Source: Catonia carolina (Eukaryota > Arthropoda > Insecta > Hemiptera > Achilidae). Taken from it: a DNA stretch of 64,000 bases. Location: contig JAQMRL010000001.1 of assembly GCA_035578175.1 (NCBI GenBank), forward strand, positions 61,837,553 to 61,901,552, read 5' to 3'. The notes under the pieces were generated by a model, which ran no database searches, had not been told where the DNA came from, and was given only the letters and a program-made list of their open reading frames with translations. Both the position numbers and the translations under genes were made by a program. This document shows positions 33,101-45,010 of this stretch, piece after piece (the first letter of the stretch is position 1; every line of letters starts with the position of its first letter).

Positions 33101-35545
33101 ACCATAACTATATTACGCGCTTGGAATATCCTAAATAATTGCAAGACTGCCGGGTATTCTGGTCTGAAAATAATTTTGCAAAATTTTAAAACAAGATAAA
33201 TTTTTAAACTTAAAAACAAGTAAATGTGTTAAAAATAAGAAGTAAAAAAAAATTTGTTTTTTTAAACATTTAATGTTAATTAATTAAAAAGACAAACTTA
33301 TAAAATATATTAAACACAAAGACGCTACTAGTTAAAGTGGTTAAAGTGCTAAACTGCTAAGTTCAGATTCATTTACCAGAAATGGCATGGAAGTTTTTAA
33401 CATGATAACCTTGCGATATTATTTATTAACCTGCTATACTTACTAAAAACTAATGATGCTGGTTGACACGACATTAAATTAACTAATACACTGATAAATT
33501 ATTCGATAACAAACTCTCTTTTTGACTTAAACTTAACTGTTCGTAAATGATTCGGTTTTAAAAATGATCGCTCGTAAATCTATTACATGAGGACAGATCG
33601 CAACTTCACTCAAACAAAAATACACTTACTTTTACTGTCACTAGCCCTTAGATCACAGGTACTTTAACAGATATTTATTTAGAAATGTAGGAAGGCATTA
33701 CTTGTATCTGATTGGTCTACATAAGACACTAGCTCCAAAATTTCAAATACTTTAGAAAACATACAAGGATTCTTTGAACAGAAATTGGTAATCATCACAA
33801 AGAAAATTGACCACAAACAAAGTGCCTAGTAGGAAACGTAGAAAGATAAATAACATTAAATATATAAGGGGTTGAAAATTCCTTCAAGGGAATCACCTAA
33901 AGACTATTTACTTATAAAATAGTTAAGTAATAATAATATCATGATAATGATTACAATTTTATTTTATACTCTTTTTAAATTATTTTATAATTTAACTCGT
34001 GAAAAATTAAGTAATTTAAAATTTCAATTAAAAACTTAGTTAAAATATAATGTGCGCTAATTATACGGATGACGGGTTTTGTTAATTGCATGGCATATTT
34101 GATGTAATCGTACAAATCTCGTTAATACGAAACGACATTTTCGAACCGTACTTGTTTAATTTCAAACTTTCATAAGTAGATTTACTTTTTAAGAAAAAGT
34201 TCAAAAAGAAACTATGCATTTTTCCTATTAATTGAAATATATATTTTCATTATTCCATACGGGTTTAGTACTCGTATATAATTACTTTAAAATGTTTTCC
34301 AAAAATTTCTGTAAACTATAAATATTTGAAAGTAATAAACACAATACACAAAAAATAATTGTGAAAAATGGAAAAGATACCACAGCTATCTTTACTTGTA
34401 ATAAATTACGTTTATAAGATAGATGCTTTGTTTAATTTTTATTTATGATTTTGTCGTGCGTCAAGCTTCAGAATCCATCAATCACAAAGAAAAAAAATAC
34501 AAAAATACAGTAGAAATGTTTTAAGGTTTATCTAATAGAAACTTAGAGTGGGTTTGTAAAGAAATTGAAATGTGAGTTACGTTCAATAGGTTTTTAATGT
34601 TATGTGTCGAATTGTATACTTACACAAATTGCAATAATGTTTTTAGTAGGTACTAATATTAACGTTGCTGACCTATTTCATAACCATGATCAACAGTAAA
34701 TATAAAACTAGATGAATTATTCTGCAATGGATTGCTGCAAAAAATATAAACTAATTCTATCATTTATAGCCTACAGGAATGGTGGTACAAAAACCATTTA
34801 ATCTGGCTATTTAAAAATGCCATCAGATAACGTACGTAGGTAATCAGTGAATGTTCTGCCGACTAACATTAAAAACTGGCGGTGCAGGATAAATACACAA
34901 AAATAAATCTAATGATGACATAAACTCTGCTTATTTGATTGAAATTCATGTTGAATAAAAAACTTTCAAATGGTAGCGGAAAATAAATACATAGGGAACA
35001 CTGAAAAACAATTAAATAAAAACCAGGTTCCTCAAGAAAAATACCTGCCAATGTTTCAAATTTTCAAAAATAAAAGATATAAAATAACCAGTAAAATAAT
35101 ACGAGTAACAAAAAAATTTTAAAAATTGTTCTATAAAAGTTATATTCTTTTAATACGTTTTTATCTTTACAAATTTTTCATGTATATTCCTTTTTATAGT
35201 AATTTTATTTTAAACTTCTAGATATGTTTAACATTTCTTCTTAAGGTTCATAAGCCATAATTTTATGGTCGCAGTTCAATATAATCATATAATTAGAAAA
35301 ACAAAAGCATCATTGTTAGCTACAATGGTCATTAGTCTTCTCATTAAAATTTAAACGATTGACATTTTCTGGTTCTATAAAAACTATTTTTGTTTGATAT
35401 TGCATTTAAAATATTAAAATTGACAATTTATAAATTAATATATATATAGAATAAGAATAGCTATTACATAATATTTAATTTATTTTAAAACAATAAACTT
35501 TCTTTTTCGTATAAAACTAAGAAAAATTTCATTCGTTTGTTCTTT
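30188..35545. other. AT-rich intergenic, over 5 kb without a recognised gene
   Basis: Just after the GA run, GATATTGTAAGATAGG (30188) and GCCTATCTTATAATG (about 30327) form a weak inverted pair around a moderately GC-rich 150-bp stretch, perhaps a small MITE. A 50-bp unit is duplicated at 32244-32335. The rest shows no coding frame, RNA gene or transposon protein on either strand. Confidence 0.5.
32244..32335. repeat. Short tandem duplication
   Basis: Two head-to-tail copies start TGTACATGTACAGTTA (32244 and 32294) and end GTAGGTCTCTGAAAAA. The second lacks about 9 bases in the middle. TGTACATGTACA is itself a palindrome. Confidence 0.9.
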
Positions 35546-35550
35546 TTTAA

Positions 35551-35668
35551 ATATCAGTATATCTTTTATATAGTATAAAAGTATATAGTATATAGTATAA
35601 AGTATAAGTTTAAGTATATAGTATAAAGTATATAGTATATCTTTTATATATCAGTATATCTTTTATAT
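35551..35668. repeat. TA-rich minisatellite at the Jockey 5' junction
   Basis: Repeats of AGTATAtAGTATAAAGTATA type and two copies of TATCAGTATATCTTTTATAT end exactly where the truncated Jockey begins. Confidence 0.85.
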
Positions 35669-37516
35669 ATCTGATAAACGTCGCTTAAACCGGCTGACAA
35701 ACGAGCTGAAACAGCAAATTCAAACACACAACACCCGCTTATACGAAAATTATACTGGAACTCTGAACGAGAAGGATGGTAGTCTCTGGCGCAGCACAAA
35801 ACGCCTACTACGGCATCACACGACATCGATGCCCCTTAGGGTGGGTGACGGACCCTGGCTAATAACTGATGACGACGAAGCTGAATGCTTTGGTAGACAT
35901 CTTTCTGAAACATTCACTCCCCATAATGACATTCAATCTGTACATCACCAACGCGTTACTCAGTCACTAGATGAACCGCTTCAATTATCCCTCCCGCCGA
36001 AATACTTTCACCCCTCCGAAGTAAAATCTGAAATTTCGAGATTACCACGTAAGAAGTCACCGGGATATGATTTAATAACAGCTGACATACTTAAACACTT
36101 ACCGCGGAAAGCGCTCGTTCTCCTTACTACAATCTTCAATAGTATATTGCGCACGACACATTTCCCCACTCAGTGGAAGTATGCAGAAATAGTAATGATA
36201 CAAAAACCGAACAAACCTTTTCACTTATCTTCCTCCTACCGACCAATAAGCCTCCTCTCAGTACCTTCAAAAATTTTCGAAAAACTCCTTTACAAGCGCA
36301 TTCTTCCGCTGGTTCATGATACACTACCTCCACATCAATTCGGATTCCGCACTCAACACTCCACTACACAACAACTGCACAGGGTGACTGATTACATAGC
36401 TTCGTCTATGGAACAAAAGATGTATGTGTCCGCAGGTTTCCTAGATGTCGCTCAAGCTTTTGACACAGTTTGGCATACAGGTCTCTTACACAAACTGAAA
36501 GAAATACTACCTTATCATAAATTCCTTCCTATCTGACAGATTCTTTAGAATTCGTTTAGGATCATCCTACTCAAATTTCTTTATTGTCTTAGCCGGCGTG
36601 CCTCAGGGCTCAATTTTAGCCCCACTTCTCTATTCTGTATACACTTCAGACCTACCGACCCTACCCCAGACCCTCACTGCTACCTACGCTGACGACACAG
36701 CGATATTAGTCCGAGACCAAAACTCTATACACGCTTCACTAACACTCCAACATCATCTCAATCTTATACACGAATGGTGTAAAACATGGAAAATAAAACT
36801 TAATACGACAAAATCCCTTCACGTAACTTTCACACTCCGTCATGGTGATTGCCCACCAGTATACATAGACAATGAACCTCTCACAAAAACAGATACGGTC
36901 AAGTATCTCGGTCTGACTTTTGATAAACGACTAACTTGGAGCACACATATCAAACGGAAACGTTTATTACTGAATTCCCGACTTAAACTTCTATATTCCC
37001 TACTTCACAAACGATTAAAATTACCAATGGCACAAAAATTACGCATATATTGTTCTCTTTTGAAACCTATTTGGATCTACGGATCCCAAATCTACGGTTC
37101 AACCAAACCCTCTAACTTGCAACGAATTCAAGCATTCCAGTCAAAAACGTTACGCCTTATAGCAAAAGCACCTCATTACGTTAGCAACAAAACCTTACAT
37201 ACAGATTTGAAAACACCACTTGTACAAAATTCCATTGAATACCTATACAAACGCTTTCACGACAAGTCACACGAACACGAGAACCCCCTGGTGCGTTCAC
37301 TTTCCTCCGTCCATTTACCTGATAATCCTCCTAGACGCCTTAAAAGACGCTGGAGTAGAGACATGCTAATTTGATATACAAATTTCATTCTTGGGGAGGC
37401 ACCAATGGGGGCCCTACCCCTCTCATGCCTATCATGTCATTTACATAATCACGATAATCATCACATTTGCTTGTTGTAACATTTTACAGATGTAAATAAA
37501 AAATTAAAGAGAAAAA
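35669..37516 (+). mobile_element. 5'-truncated Jockey-clade LINE
   Basis: This copy starts inside ORF2 at the residue matching about 325 of the full-length 895-residue protein, so ORF1 and the endonuclease are missing. It contains RT, C-terminal region, 3' UTR (37375-37516) and an A-rich end. The last 60 nt resemble the 3' end of the 18.7-kb element (CATTTGCTTRTTGTAA, TTTTACAG, TTAAAGAGAAAAAA), so both belong to one lineage. ATATATCAGTAT follows the A-tail and also occurs just before the 5' end, a possible target-site duplication, though in low-complexity sequence. Confidence 0.9.
35670..37374 (+). pseudogene. Jockey reverse transcriptase, one frameshift
   Basis: One frame is open from 35670 to 36536 and covers RT motifs KKSPGYDLITADIL, SYRPISLL, QFGFRTQHST and the first catalytic Asp in FLDVAQAFDTVWH. 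Near 36520 a small deletion of about 20-25 nt relative to the intact element shifts the frame. The other frame then runs to 37374 and contains FLSDRFF, GVPQGSILAPLLY (from about 36595), YADD in the ATYADDTAILV segment, LTFDKRLTW and the terminal RRLKRRWSRDMLI. Apart from this lesion the frame is clean, which suggests a fairly recent insertion. It cannot make a full ORF2 protein. Confidence 0.9.
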
Positions 37517-37734
37517 AATATATCAGTATCAAAGTATGAAAAAAATCGATCAAAATTATTTTAAACAAGCATAAACAGCTGTGCTATAAACCCTAATGGT
37601 CTTGTTTGAAATTTACCCACATATAAATTGATAAATTTAGATACCTCTTAGTAAGTAATTTTTTTTCTCAAATTCCTAATGTGTGTACCTTGCAATCTGT
37701 TCAATTCAGAAAATTAAGCAACCCCGTGACCCAA

Positions 37735-37930
37735 TGAAATGAATATGATGTGTATGACGTGTAAATGAGGTGTAGTCTTGTACAGACCGAGGCCGACTAA
37801 TCCTGAAAGAGTATGGTTAATTTAACCCCAAAGTACACCGGTAACCACTGTCTAGTACTCTAATCCGTATAAAAGTACGGATTAGACTAACGTCTACCTT
37901 TACCTTTACGTATAACAGTAATTACCTTTA
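37735..37930. repeat. Probable interspersed repeat (SINE-like), family not proved
   Basis: A less AT-rich block (GTGTAGTCTTGTACAG, GAGGCCGACTAATCCTG, AACACCGGTAACC-like run) ends in a perfect 10-bp hairpin, CTAATCCGTA (37860-37869) and TACGGATTAG (37876-37885). The string resembles a repeat I recall from several insect genomes, but no second copy lies in this window to confirm that. Confidence 0.4.
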
Positions 37931-38089
37931 GTATCTGAAATGAATTTTCAAGAGTTACACAGCTTAGGTGCAATATTTCACAAAATATTAACCATAAACA
38001 AAAAAGCACAACCATTGTCTTCTTTACACGTTTTAAGTCTAGTAAATTGTAGATGAAACATATGGTGTTGTATTTCTCATGTTCTCTTC

Positions 38090-38335
38090 TTCTTAAAGTT
38101 CCATCTCCTATCGGAGGTTGGATATCATAATGGCTATGGTCACTTTGCTGGCTGCCGCTCTGAATAGTTGCAATGAACTACAGTTGAACCATTCTCCAAG
38201 ATTCCGCAGCCAGGAGATGCGTCTTCTTCCTACGCCTCTTCTTCCTCGGATCCTTCCCTGCATAATAATTCTCAGCAACTCATATTTTTCTCCACTGGTT
38301 ATGTGACCCAAATATTCCCATTATTTCTCATGCAA
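38090..38335 (-). mobile_element. RTE-like LINE scrap (RT C-terminus)
   Basis: The minus strand is open over 38108-38311 and reads LGHITSGEKYELLRII, MQGRIRGRRGVGRRRISWL and LFRAAASKVTIAIMISNLR, the extreme C-terminus of the RTE-type endonuclease/RT found across insects. The coding trace begins just upstream with WEYLGH. The upstream RT is missing. It is better preserved than the related piece at 7.88-8.3 kb. Confidence 0.85.
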
Positions 38336-40500
38336 GAATTATTAATTATACTTTAACTAAATGAGACAATTTAAATGTTGATAAACATTGTAGCTAAACG
38401 CAGTTTTAGCGAAAGAGATTTTGTCTTAATAGTACCAATAATGCAGTCATTGCATGACACGGAAGAGAGATTTGGATTTAAGACAAATCTATTTTTTCTT
38501 CTAAGACTTCCATGTTTATAACAGGTATCCATTAAAAACTAAATTTTAGGCAGATTCTTAATTCTTTTTATACTTTAAAAATCTACCGTACAGTGTGAAA
38601 ATTATTTTCAAAAGCAAAACACTAGAATCTATGTACAGCCCAAACGTAGAAAAAAATAATCCTTACTAAAGAAATTAAAGTAAATTCAATTTACTTAAGC
38701 ATTAATAAAGATAAATAAAGCAATTTTGTTACAGTATATTTTGAAGATTTAAATTTAACAATATATAGCAACAAACATTTTTTCCATGATAATTAATTGA
38801 TAAAAAAAAATAACAGTATGTACAATAGTGTTGTTATTTGTATTTATATCAATAAAATTTCACAAGTTAAATTGTAACCAATCACAAAAATATTAACTTT
38901 ATTTTTATAATAACACTGATGTTGATAACAATAACAAAAGAGAGAGGCGATGTAAGCGTTTCATAAAACGGATTCAGTCATAGAGATAAATAAAACAGGT
39001 TTCAATATTTACAATAAAACATTTTACTCATCGAACGGAGTCAGAATAATAATTTAGAAAAATAAAATATCGAAGAGAGAACATTCATACAACCACGGAA
39101 AGGATATATATATATATATTTTTGAAGACTGACCTTGCCTTTAAACGAAGTAAATGTAAACTGTTAGCAATAAAAACCTGTATTGTACTTGTGTATGTAC
39201 TGGTTGAAAAATTGTCAGCTTCCTGACTTTATTAATAAACGTAATTTCACTGATACGATTTTTATATGATTTAAGAATACAAGCACCTTTACGAGCACAA
39301 AAACGTGAGTCTGATTTGAAAGAATGTTGATTATTTTCTAGACTCTTCTTTCTAGGTCTCTTTTGAACTTTTATCTAATTTTTGTTACAAAACTTGAAAC
39401 GGTTTAAACGTTGAGTAATGCAAAAATTATGTCAACGAATCAGGTATATTAAATTTAATATTCGGGTATCTAAAAAAATTAAAATAAAATTAGATTCGAA
39501 TAAAGTATGTTAGATATTTTATTTTGTTAGTTTGGAGATAATCATTTTCTTTTGTCTGGTTTAGAGATAATCGAATTATTTATTGAGAAATTCACATAAA
39601 AAACTGTATACCTTCATGGTGTCATGGATATAAAAAAGCAGAAGGTAACATGTTTGCATCCCAGTTAAGGTATGCAAATTTTGACAGGTCAAAACGAACA
39701 GTAACAGTTTCCAAACACAAAGTATTAATACGATTTTAAATAAACCAAAGAAAAAAACCGTTTATTACAACCGCATATTGCTAAGTTTTGAGTTTATCGT
39801 GATTATTTTATATTTGTAGTACATTCAAATTATAGGAGCAATAGTAAAGAGAAAAATGAAACCATCAGAATTTATTATAATCGAATTATACAGTTATACA
39901 GTTTAGTAATTAATACTAATACTTGAACCTGTTTTAACGAATAATCATTAACAAAATGGTATTCAGTTGGTTTTATTAATTATATTGACATACATCAGGT
40001 GATCGACTAGATGGACATTCAATAAAAACTTGATAATGATGCACCACTGTCATGACAATGGGCCTTTGTATGAATTTTGACAGCTTTCTTTCTGGAATAG
40101 TGGCTGGTCTAATATGATTATTGATCTTCTAGTACACAGAACAAAGTTGAATTGTGTTTCATATGTTCTTTTATCATTGATTTTCTAGACTTTTCTATAA
40201 TTCTGTTATTCTTTATCTTTCTAGAAATTCTATGATGTTTATCATAAAAATAGTTGGTCATTGGTGTATGTTTCGCCTTAAGTTGTGAAGTGTGTTCTTA
40301 CAAACTGGTTTGTGTGTCGTGTACGAAGACAATTCTTGACCTCAGCAATTTGCAATTCGGTTCTTCGTGACCGGTAAAACGTGTCTAAAATTGTCATAAC
40401 TGTGTTATATGTAAGAATTTTTTTTGTCTTTAATTTTATATTGTTCTATATTTTATATATTCTTACATATTTATTGAATATTAATTTTATATATTCTTTT
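38336..40500. other. AT-rich intergenic
   Basis: No gene recognised. A short (TA)n run lies at about 39105-39119. The 39950-40430 part is less AT-rich without a recognisable product. Confidence 0.5.
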
Positions 40501-40504
40501 GTGC

Positions 40505-41000
40505 ACTATATTGAACTGCACAATTTCCGGATATGATATGTAAATGGCTGTGGGTAGTTTCACTTTAAAGAGAAGAAGAACCCAGTGGTACATTCTCCGT
40601 TTATAACTACGGGTATTGTCCGTTACTCAGACCAAGAGATCTCTACTTTATTTTCGCTTGAGACGTCGCACAGGTGGGAAGTTCCTTGTAGCTAGATCAC
40701 GGGCTAGTTGGTTTGGATGGTCATCCAGTCGTTCGTGAAATTTACTATACAAGGACGTGCAAGGACGTACTATACAAGCTCCTTTACTGTCGGAATTTTG
40801 AAATCGTCGTGGAGGGATCGTAGTGGATACGTTATGTATTGCTTACATAAAAAGGAGCGCCAGAAGCAAGTCTTAAGAGTTTTGATTGAAAGGCCTAGAT
40901 CAACTTCAAATTACTCTCTGCCGTTACTTTAAAGAGCTGGACACCATAAGTCCAGATTGATCTCAAAAGGGTTTTGTATATTGGAACGGAGGTTCAATTT
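40505..41000 (-). mobile_element. Jockey-clade LINE 3' end (subfamily A, copy 2)
   Basis: A minus-strand copy of the same 3' end as at 26.1 kb and 60.5 kb: the ORF2 tail in broken frames (QAFQSK and GAPFYV-type segments) and the shared 3' UTR. It has the extra duplicated block with two ACAAGGACGT units (about 40750-40775) also present at 60.5 kb, plus a private insertion of about 20 bp near 40820-40840. It is 5'-truncated near 41000. Confidence 0.85.
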
Positions 41001-41298
41001 TGATATTGGAATTAACTAATAAATGTGCATGGGTATATTTATTTTTAGTCATGTTTAGTTTAGGTCTTGATTTAACTTTAAAATAACTTGTAATAGATTA
41101 TATATTAAAATTTTTTCTTGTTATTTGATTATATCTACTACTGTTCTTTTGTGCACAAATAGTAATTAATGTTTGTAGCTTATTTTACATTACTTTACCA
41201 CTTTTTAGGAAGGAGTGAAAAATGCCACTCATTAGCAGGAACATCACGTTTAAATGCTATTGTATTGACTATTAATGTTTAAAACTAATAAAATTAAT

Positions 41299-42068
41299 TA
41301 AGCGGAGCACTATACCTCCTATCGAAGCCATGTTAAATTGATCTCATTTTAGGTACACGTTTCTAAAAAACCGTTAAGTTGTTTATGCTTGTATGTTAAG
41401 AGTTGGGGGCTTTAAATTTTTGTGCCTTTTCTATGACATCTTTTTAAGCTCTAGTCCTAGAGTTATTAATAAAGAGTTAGCGATACCATTTCGAGAACTT
41501 TTTTTTGAAAATGCAAAAACAATTTAATTTTTTTGTAGAAATGTTTTTTTATTTTGAACTTATTAATAATACTGCAATGATTCTAGTACCATATGTCACA
41601 ATTATACTGGAAAACAAGCTCAAAAAATTTCAACCTTCTAAGTCAAATAGTTTTTGAGAAAACTGTACCTTTATGGAAAAAAGTAAATTTTTGCGGGAAA
41701 TGCCTGTAAAGTTTTACTTACCCTAAAATCGGCCTGCACCATAATATTGATCCTCGCCAGACTGTTCCTTTTCCTCAAATAATTTTCATTTTTTCTCTTG
41801 TCTTGCTTTTTTACACTTTTTCCATTGCCTTCTCAGCCTTTTGTGTTCGTTGAATATCACAACTCTTAATTGTTTTCACAGATTAACTCAATTAAAAGAA
41901 ATTCTAGTCAAAACATTACTTAACAAAAATCTGCGTAGCTTCCGTAATTTTTATCTGACAGTTATAATTTTTATATGCAATTACACAGGAAAAGATAAAA
42001 AAAGGCAATGGCGCCAAAATTAGAAAAACCGATTTTTTTTCGATTTTTGAGGTATAGTGCTCCCCTTA
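41299..42068. mobile_element. Non-autonomous DNA element, ends GGAGCACTATACCTC
   Basis: Twenty-base inverted ends, TAAGSGGAGCACTATACCTC, lie at 41299-41318 and 42049-42068 with one mismatch, enclosing 770 bp without a transposase ORF. The interior is AT-rich with a few less AT-rich stretches. A target-site duplication is not clear because the flanks are TAA/TTA-rich, so the superfamily is left open. Confidence 0.8.
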
Positions 42069-42114
42069 GTTTAATAATTTGTATGTACACTACGAGCAAA
42101 ATTTAGATGATTAG

Positions 42115-42390
42115 CAAAATTTATTTCAAATCCTTCCTCCACTTACTGCAGAGCTGACGATTGGGGTTACCTGGTAAATGTAGATAGTTCAGAAAGCGTA
42201 TTAGTGGGTTGATGGTACACTTATCGCTGGTATGGTAAATCGCTGTTTTGGTGGATTGTTTCATTTATGTAAGAGATGTTAAGCCCTTAGTGCAGTATAT
42301 GATTGGAAATGTATGAGGTAGCATAAACAACTGTCCTCAAAATGTTTATTGGAAACGTAGTTTAGTCAAAATTAGGAATTTGACTGGGTT
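42115..42390 (-). mobile_element. Jockey-clade LINE 3' scrap
   Basis: The minus strand reads, with frame changes, FPINILRTVVYATSYISN, then INPLIRFLNYLHLPGNPNR and SKWRKDLK, the C-terminal end of Jockey ORF2. It begins about 45 bp from the TIR element at 41.3-42.07 kb. No poly(A) is evident. Confidence 0.75.
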
Positions 42391-43440
42391 GCGAATGTGG
42401 CATTCGTACACCTACATTAGATTGAGTAAGGATTTATAAAGAATTACTTTCAGATGAGGGATAATTTTGATCGGTGGGACAGAAGTTTAGTAGTTAGTGA
42501 CGTTACAAAGTTAAGTACTGTAGTTTATTGTAATTTTCTAATTTTTATAATCGTAACCATTAATAAAAAAAGTTTATTTAAAAACTTACACATTAAATTT
42601 ATAAATTTGTACATTCACGCAACCGAAACATCTGTTACGTACACAAAATATAATTTACAAATGAACACAATTATCGTTATCTGGAGAGCTTTCGCAGGGT
42701 GGTGTTCTCCTCAAAGCCATTAACGCGGTTGGTTATTTTTATTTATTTATTTTATATTTATATTAATTAGTAGTGAAAGTTTTTTCTGGTTGTTTTTATA
42801 CAGTTGCAAAATAAATAAAGTAAAAAAAATATGAATTAATATTTGTTATGAATTGAAACGGAAGTTTTGTTGTTTAAAAGAAACTAAACTAAAAAGAACC
42901 CTTACTAAATGTCACACTGTTTGCTACAAAGTAATAAAATATTTTTATATAAATAACCATAACATTACGAGATGAATCGTTATGTTATTAAATTCGTTTT
43001 TAGGTTAAGCTTATAACAAAAGGATATAATAATTATTATTTAATTATTCTTTATTTAGTTAATTTTTTATCGTAAAGTGAAAGACGTTGTTAAAGAAATT
43101 ACCTTCGACAATATCACTTTACGTAAAAGCTGATATAATTACGTACAACTGAAGGCAACAGTAATAGTGATCCAAAATGACAGAATATTCAACGACACAA
43201 ACCGCAACCTCGAATTTCTTTTAGTTTCATTATCAGAGAGGATTTTTTATTTGGTTTTGCTGAAGTAGATATATACGTTAAATGGTGTAATTACGAGTGT
43301 ATAATGAAATAAATTAACTGCATTTTAAAAATTTGCTCTCCTTGATTTTGTACTTATGTTCTATATAATTATATATATATATATATACGTATTTACAATT
43401 GTGCAACATTACAATATGTTTACTTTAAATAGAACTATCA
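42391..43440. other. AT-rich intergenic
   Basis: Nothing coding is recognised. A (TA)n microsatellite lies at about 43371-43386. The 19-mer shared with 18.25 kb sits at 42425-42443. Confidence 0.5.
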
Positions 43441-43446
43441 GTAATT

Positions 43447-44286
43447 TTGATAAATGTTAATTCATATGATTACGATTTCATTATAATGTTAATGAAATTG
43501 AATAAAGATAAATTGAATATAGATTGGATTCTGAACAAGTGGAAGGAGAGCATAAATGCTGGTGTACAAATCGCCGATTATGATTTAAGCTGTTTGCTAT
43601 ATGCGGATGATCAGGTAATTATCATGGAAACTGAAAATGATTTGCAGAAAGCTGTGTTTGAACTACAAAAGATCTGTGAGGGTTATGGAGTGAAGCTATC
43701 TGCCGCTAAGTCAAAGACTATGGCCTTTAAGGGCAAGTATCCAGTCAGAACGAAAATCGTTATAAATGATAAAGTTTTAGAACAAGTCTCGCATTTTAAA
43801 TATTTAGGATGTGACGTAAGCTTTTTAAAAGATGACGATGTTATGAATAAACTGAATAAGTTTAGAACAATTTGCGGGACAATACATCGAACTTTGAAAA
43901 ATAAGACAAGAAAGGATACAAGAATTAAACTGTACAAAACTATGGCAGTCCCGGTTTTGCTGTATGGCAGTGAAAGTTGGACCATGACGCAACGAGAGAG
44001 AACTCTAATACAAAGTGCAGAAATGAAGTTTTTAAGGGCGACGGCAGGCTATAACAGACTGGACATGAAACGTAATGAAAGTATTAGAGCAGAATTACAG
44101 GTCCAACCACTATTAGACGGCATTGCGCGCTACAATTCCAGGTGCTGTGAACATGTGAATAGAATGCGAGAGGAAAGACTACCAGTCCAAATATTAAGTT
44201 ATGCCCCACGGGGTAGACGTGATAGAGGAAGACCGCTACGAAGATGGGTGCCGGAACAGGCTTTAGGCCTATCCGTGTTTGGGTGA
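43447..44286 (+). pseudogene. RTE-like reverse transcriptase, C-terminal fragment
   Basis: It contains the catalytic box LLYADDQVII (YADD at residues 52-55 of the open frame), then KSKTMAFKGK, FKYLGCDV, a thumb-like region, LLYGSESWTM, FLRATAGYNRLD and a C-terminus with GRRDRGRPLRRW. These match RTE-type endonuclease/RT proteins of insects. The upstream RT motifs with the first catalytic Asp are absent, so it cannot be an active enzyme. The lack of any stop or frameshift over 240 homologous residues implies a recent 5'-truncated insertion. The first 25 or so residues are probably flanking sequence. Confidence 0.85.
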
Positions 44287-44303
44287 TGATGATGATGATG
44301 ATA
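43447..44303 (+). mobile_element. RTE-like LINE, 5'-truncated, (GAT)n tail
   Basis: A single uninterrupted frame (43447-44286, 279 codons) ends in a (GAT)n microsatellite at 44284-44302, the type of short-repeat tail usual for RTE elements rather than poly(A). The element boundary on the 5' side lies near 43500. It starts inside the RT domain, so the endonuclease and front half of RT are missing. Confidence 0.85.
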
Positions 44304-44429
44304 TATACAATGATGACTTTGAAGTAAATTACTTAGAAAAAAATGATAATAAATGTAAAAATCTTTTTTAAAACCTATAACCTAAATCAAAAACACTATG
44401 TCTTTTCAGTCTTGAAAACCCGGTATCAA

Positions 44430-45010
44430 TGTTAACTTATTTAGTAGATTCAGAGCCAGGAAGTTTAGATGATTGTTAATTCTTTCTGCATATTTACGGC
44501 TGAATTTTTATATAGTTCCTTTTTATGTGTATATAGTTTTTTTTATAATTCCTTTCACTGAATCAATATTAAGATCAGCATAGATAAAGGTGTTTTTGAT
44601 GTACCACGGAATTCGCAGGGACCGCCGCAAGAATTTTGACTGGAAACGTTCGAATATGTTTTTGTTTGAAGCGCAGGATGTACCCCACAACTGAAGCCCA
44701 TATGTCCACATGGGTTTTAAAACGGATTTATATAAAATAATTTTTGATTTGTTTGACAAAGGTGAGTATTTACCAATTAAACAGTGTAGTTAACTAAATA
44801 TCAGCTCAAGTTGTTTCTTTTTAGTTGTTATGTGAGGCGACGATCTAAATTTAGTCCCAAGTATTATACTGTTGTGTTGTGTGGTAGCGCAACGTTGTTT
44901 AACGTGATTGGTGGGCAGTCATTTTTCCGTAGTGTAAATGTGATGTGTTGATTTGTTTACATTAACTTTCGTTCTCCACTTTATTAACCATTTCTCAAAA
45001 GATGTAAGGA
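44430..45010 (-). mobile_element. Jockey-clade LINE remnant (divergent)
   Basis: Minus-strand fragments include FEKWLIKWRTKVNVNKS near 44950-45000 and a degenerate YLG/RRL segment. The open stretch 44523-44759 has KIILYKSVLKPMWTYGLQLW, FERFQSKFLRR and WYIKNTFIYADLN. An N-H-L-N-F-L-A-L-N-L-L type end follows near 44440-44480. These are the connection and C-terminal segments of Jockey ORF2. It is divergent from the 18.7-kb element, so it is an older or different subfamily. Confidence 0.8.

Noticed and set aside
40708..40932. Plus-strand frame similar to a minus-strand frame at 60448-60777
   Set aside because: The similarity exists because both are antisense to the same Jockey 3' end; it is not a gene.
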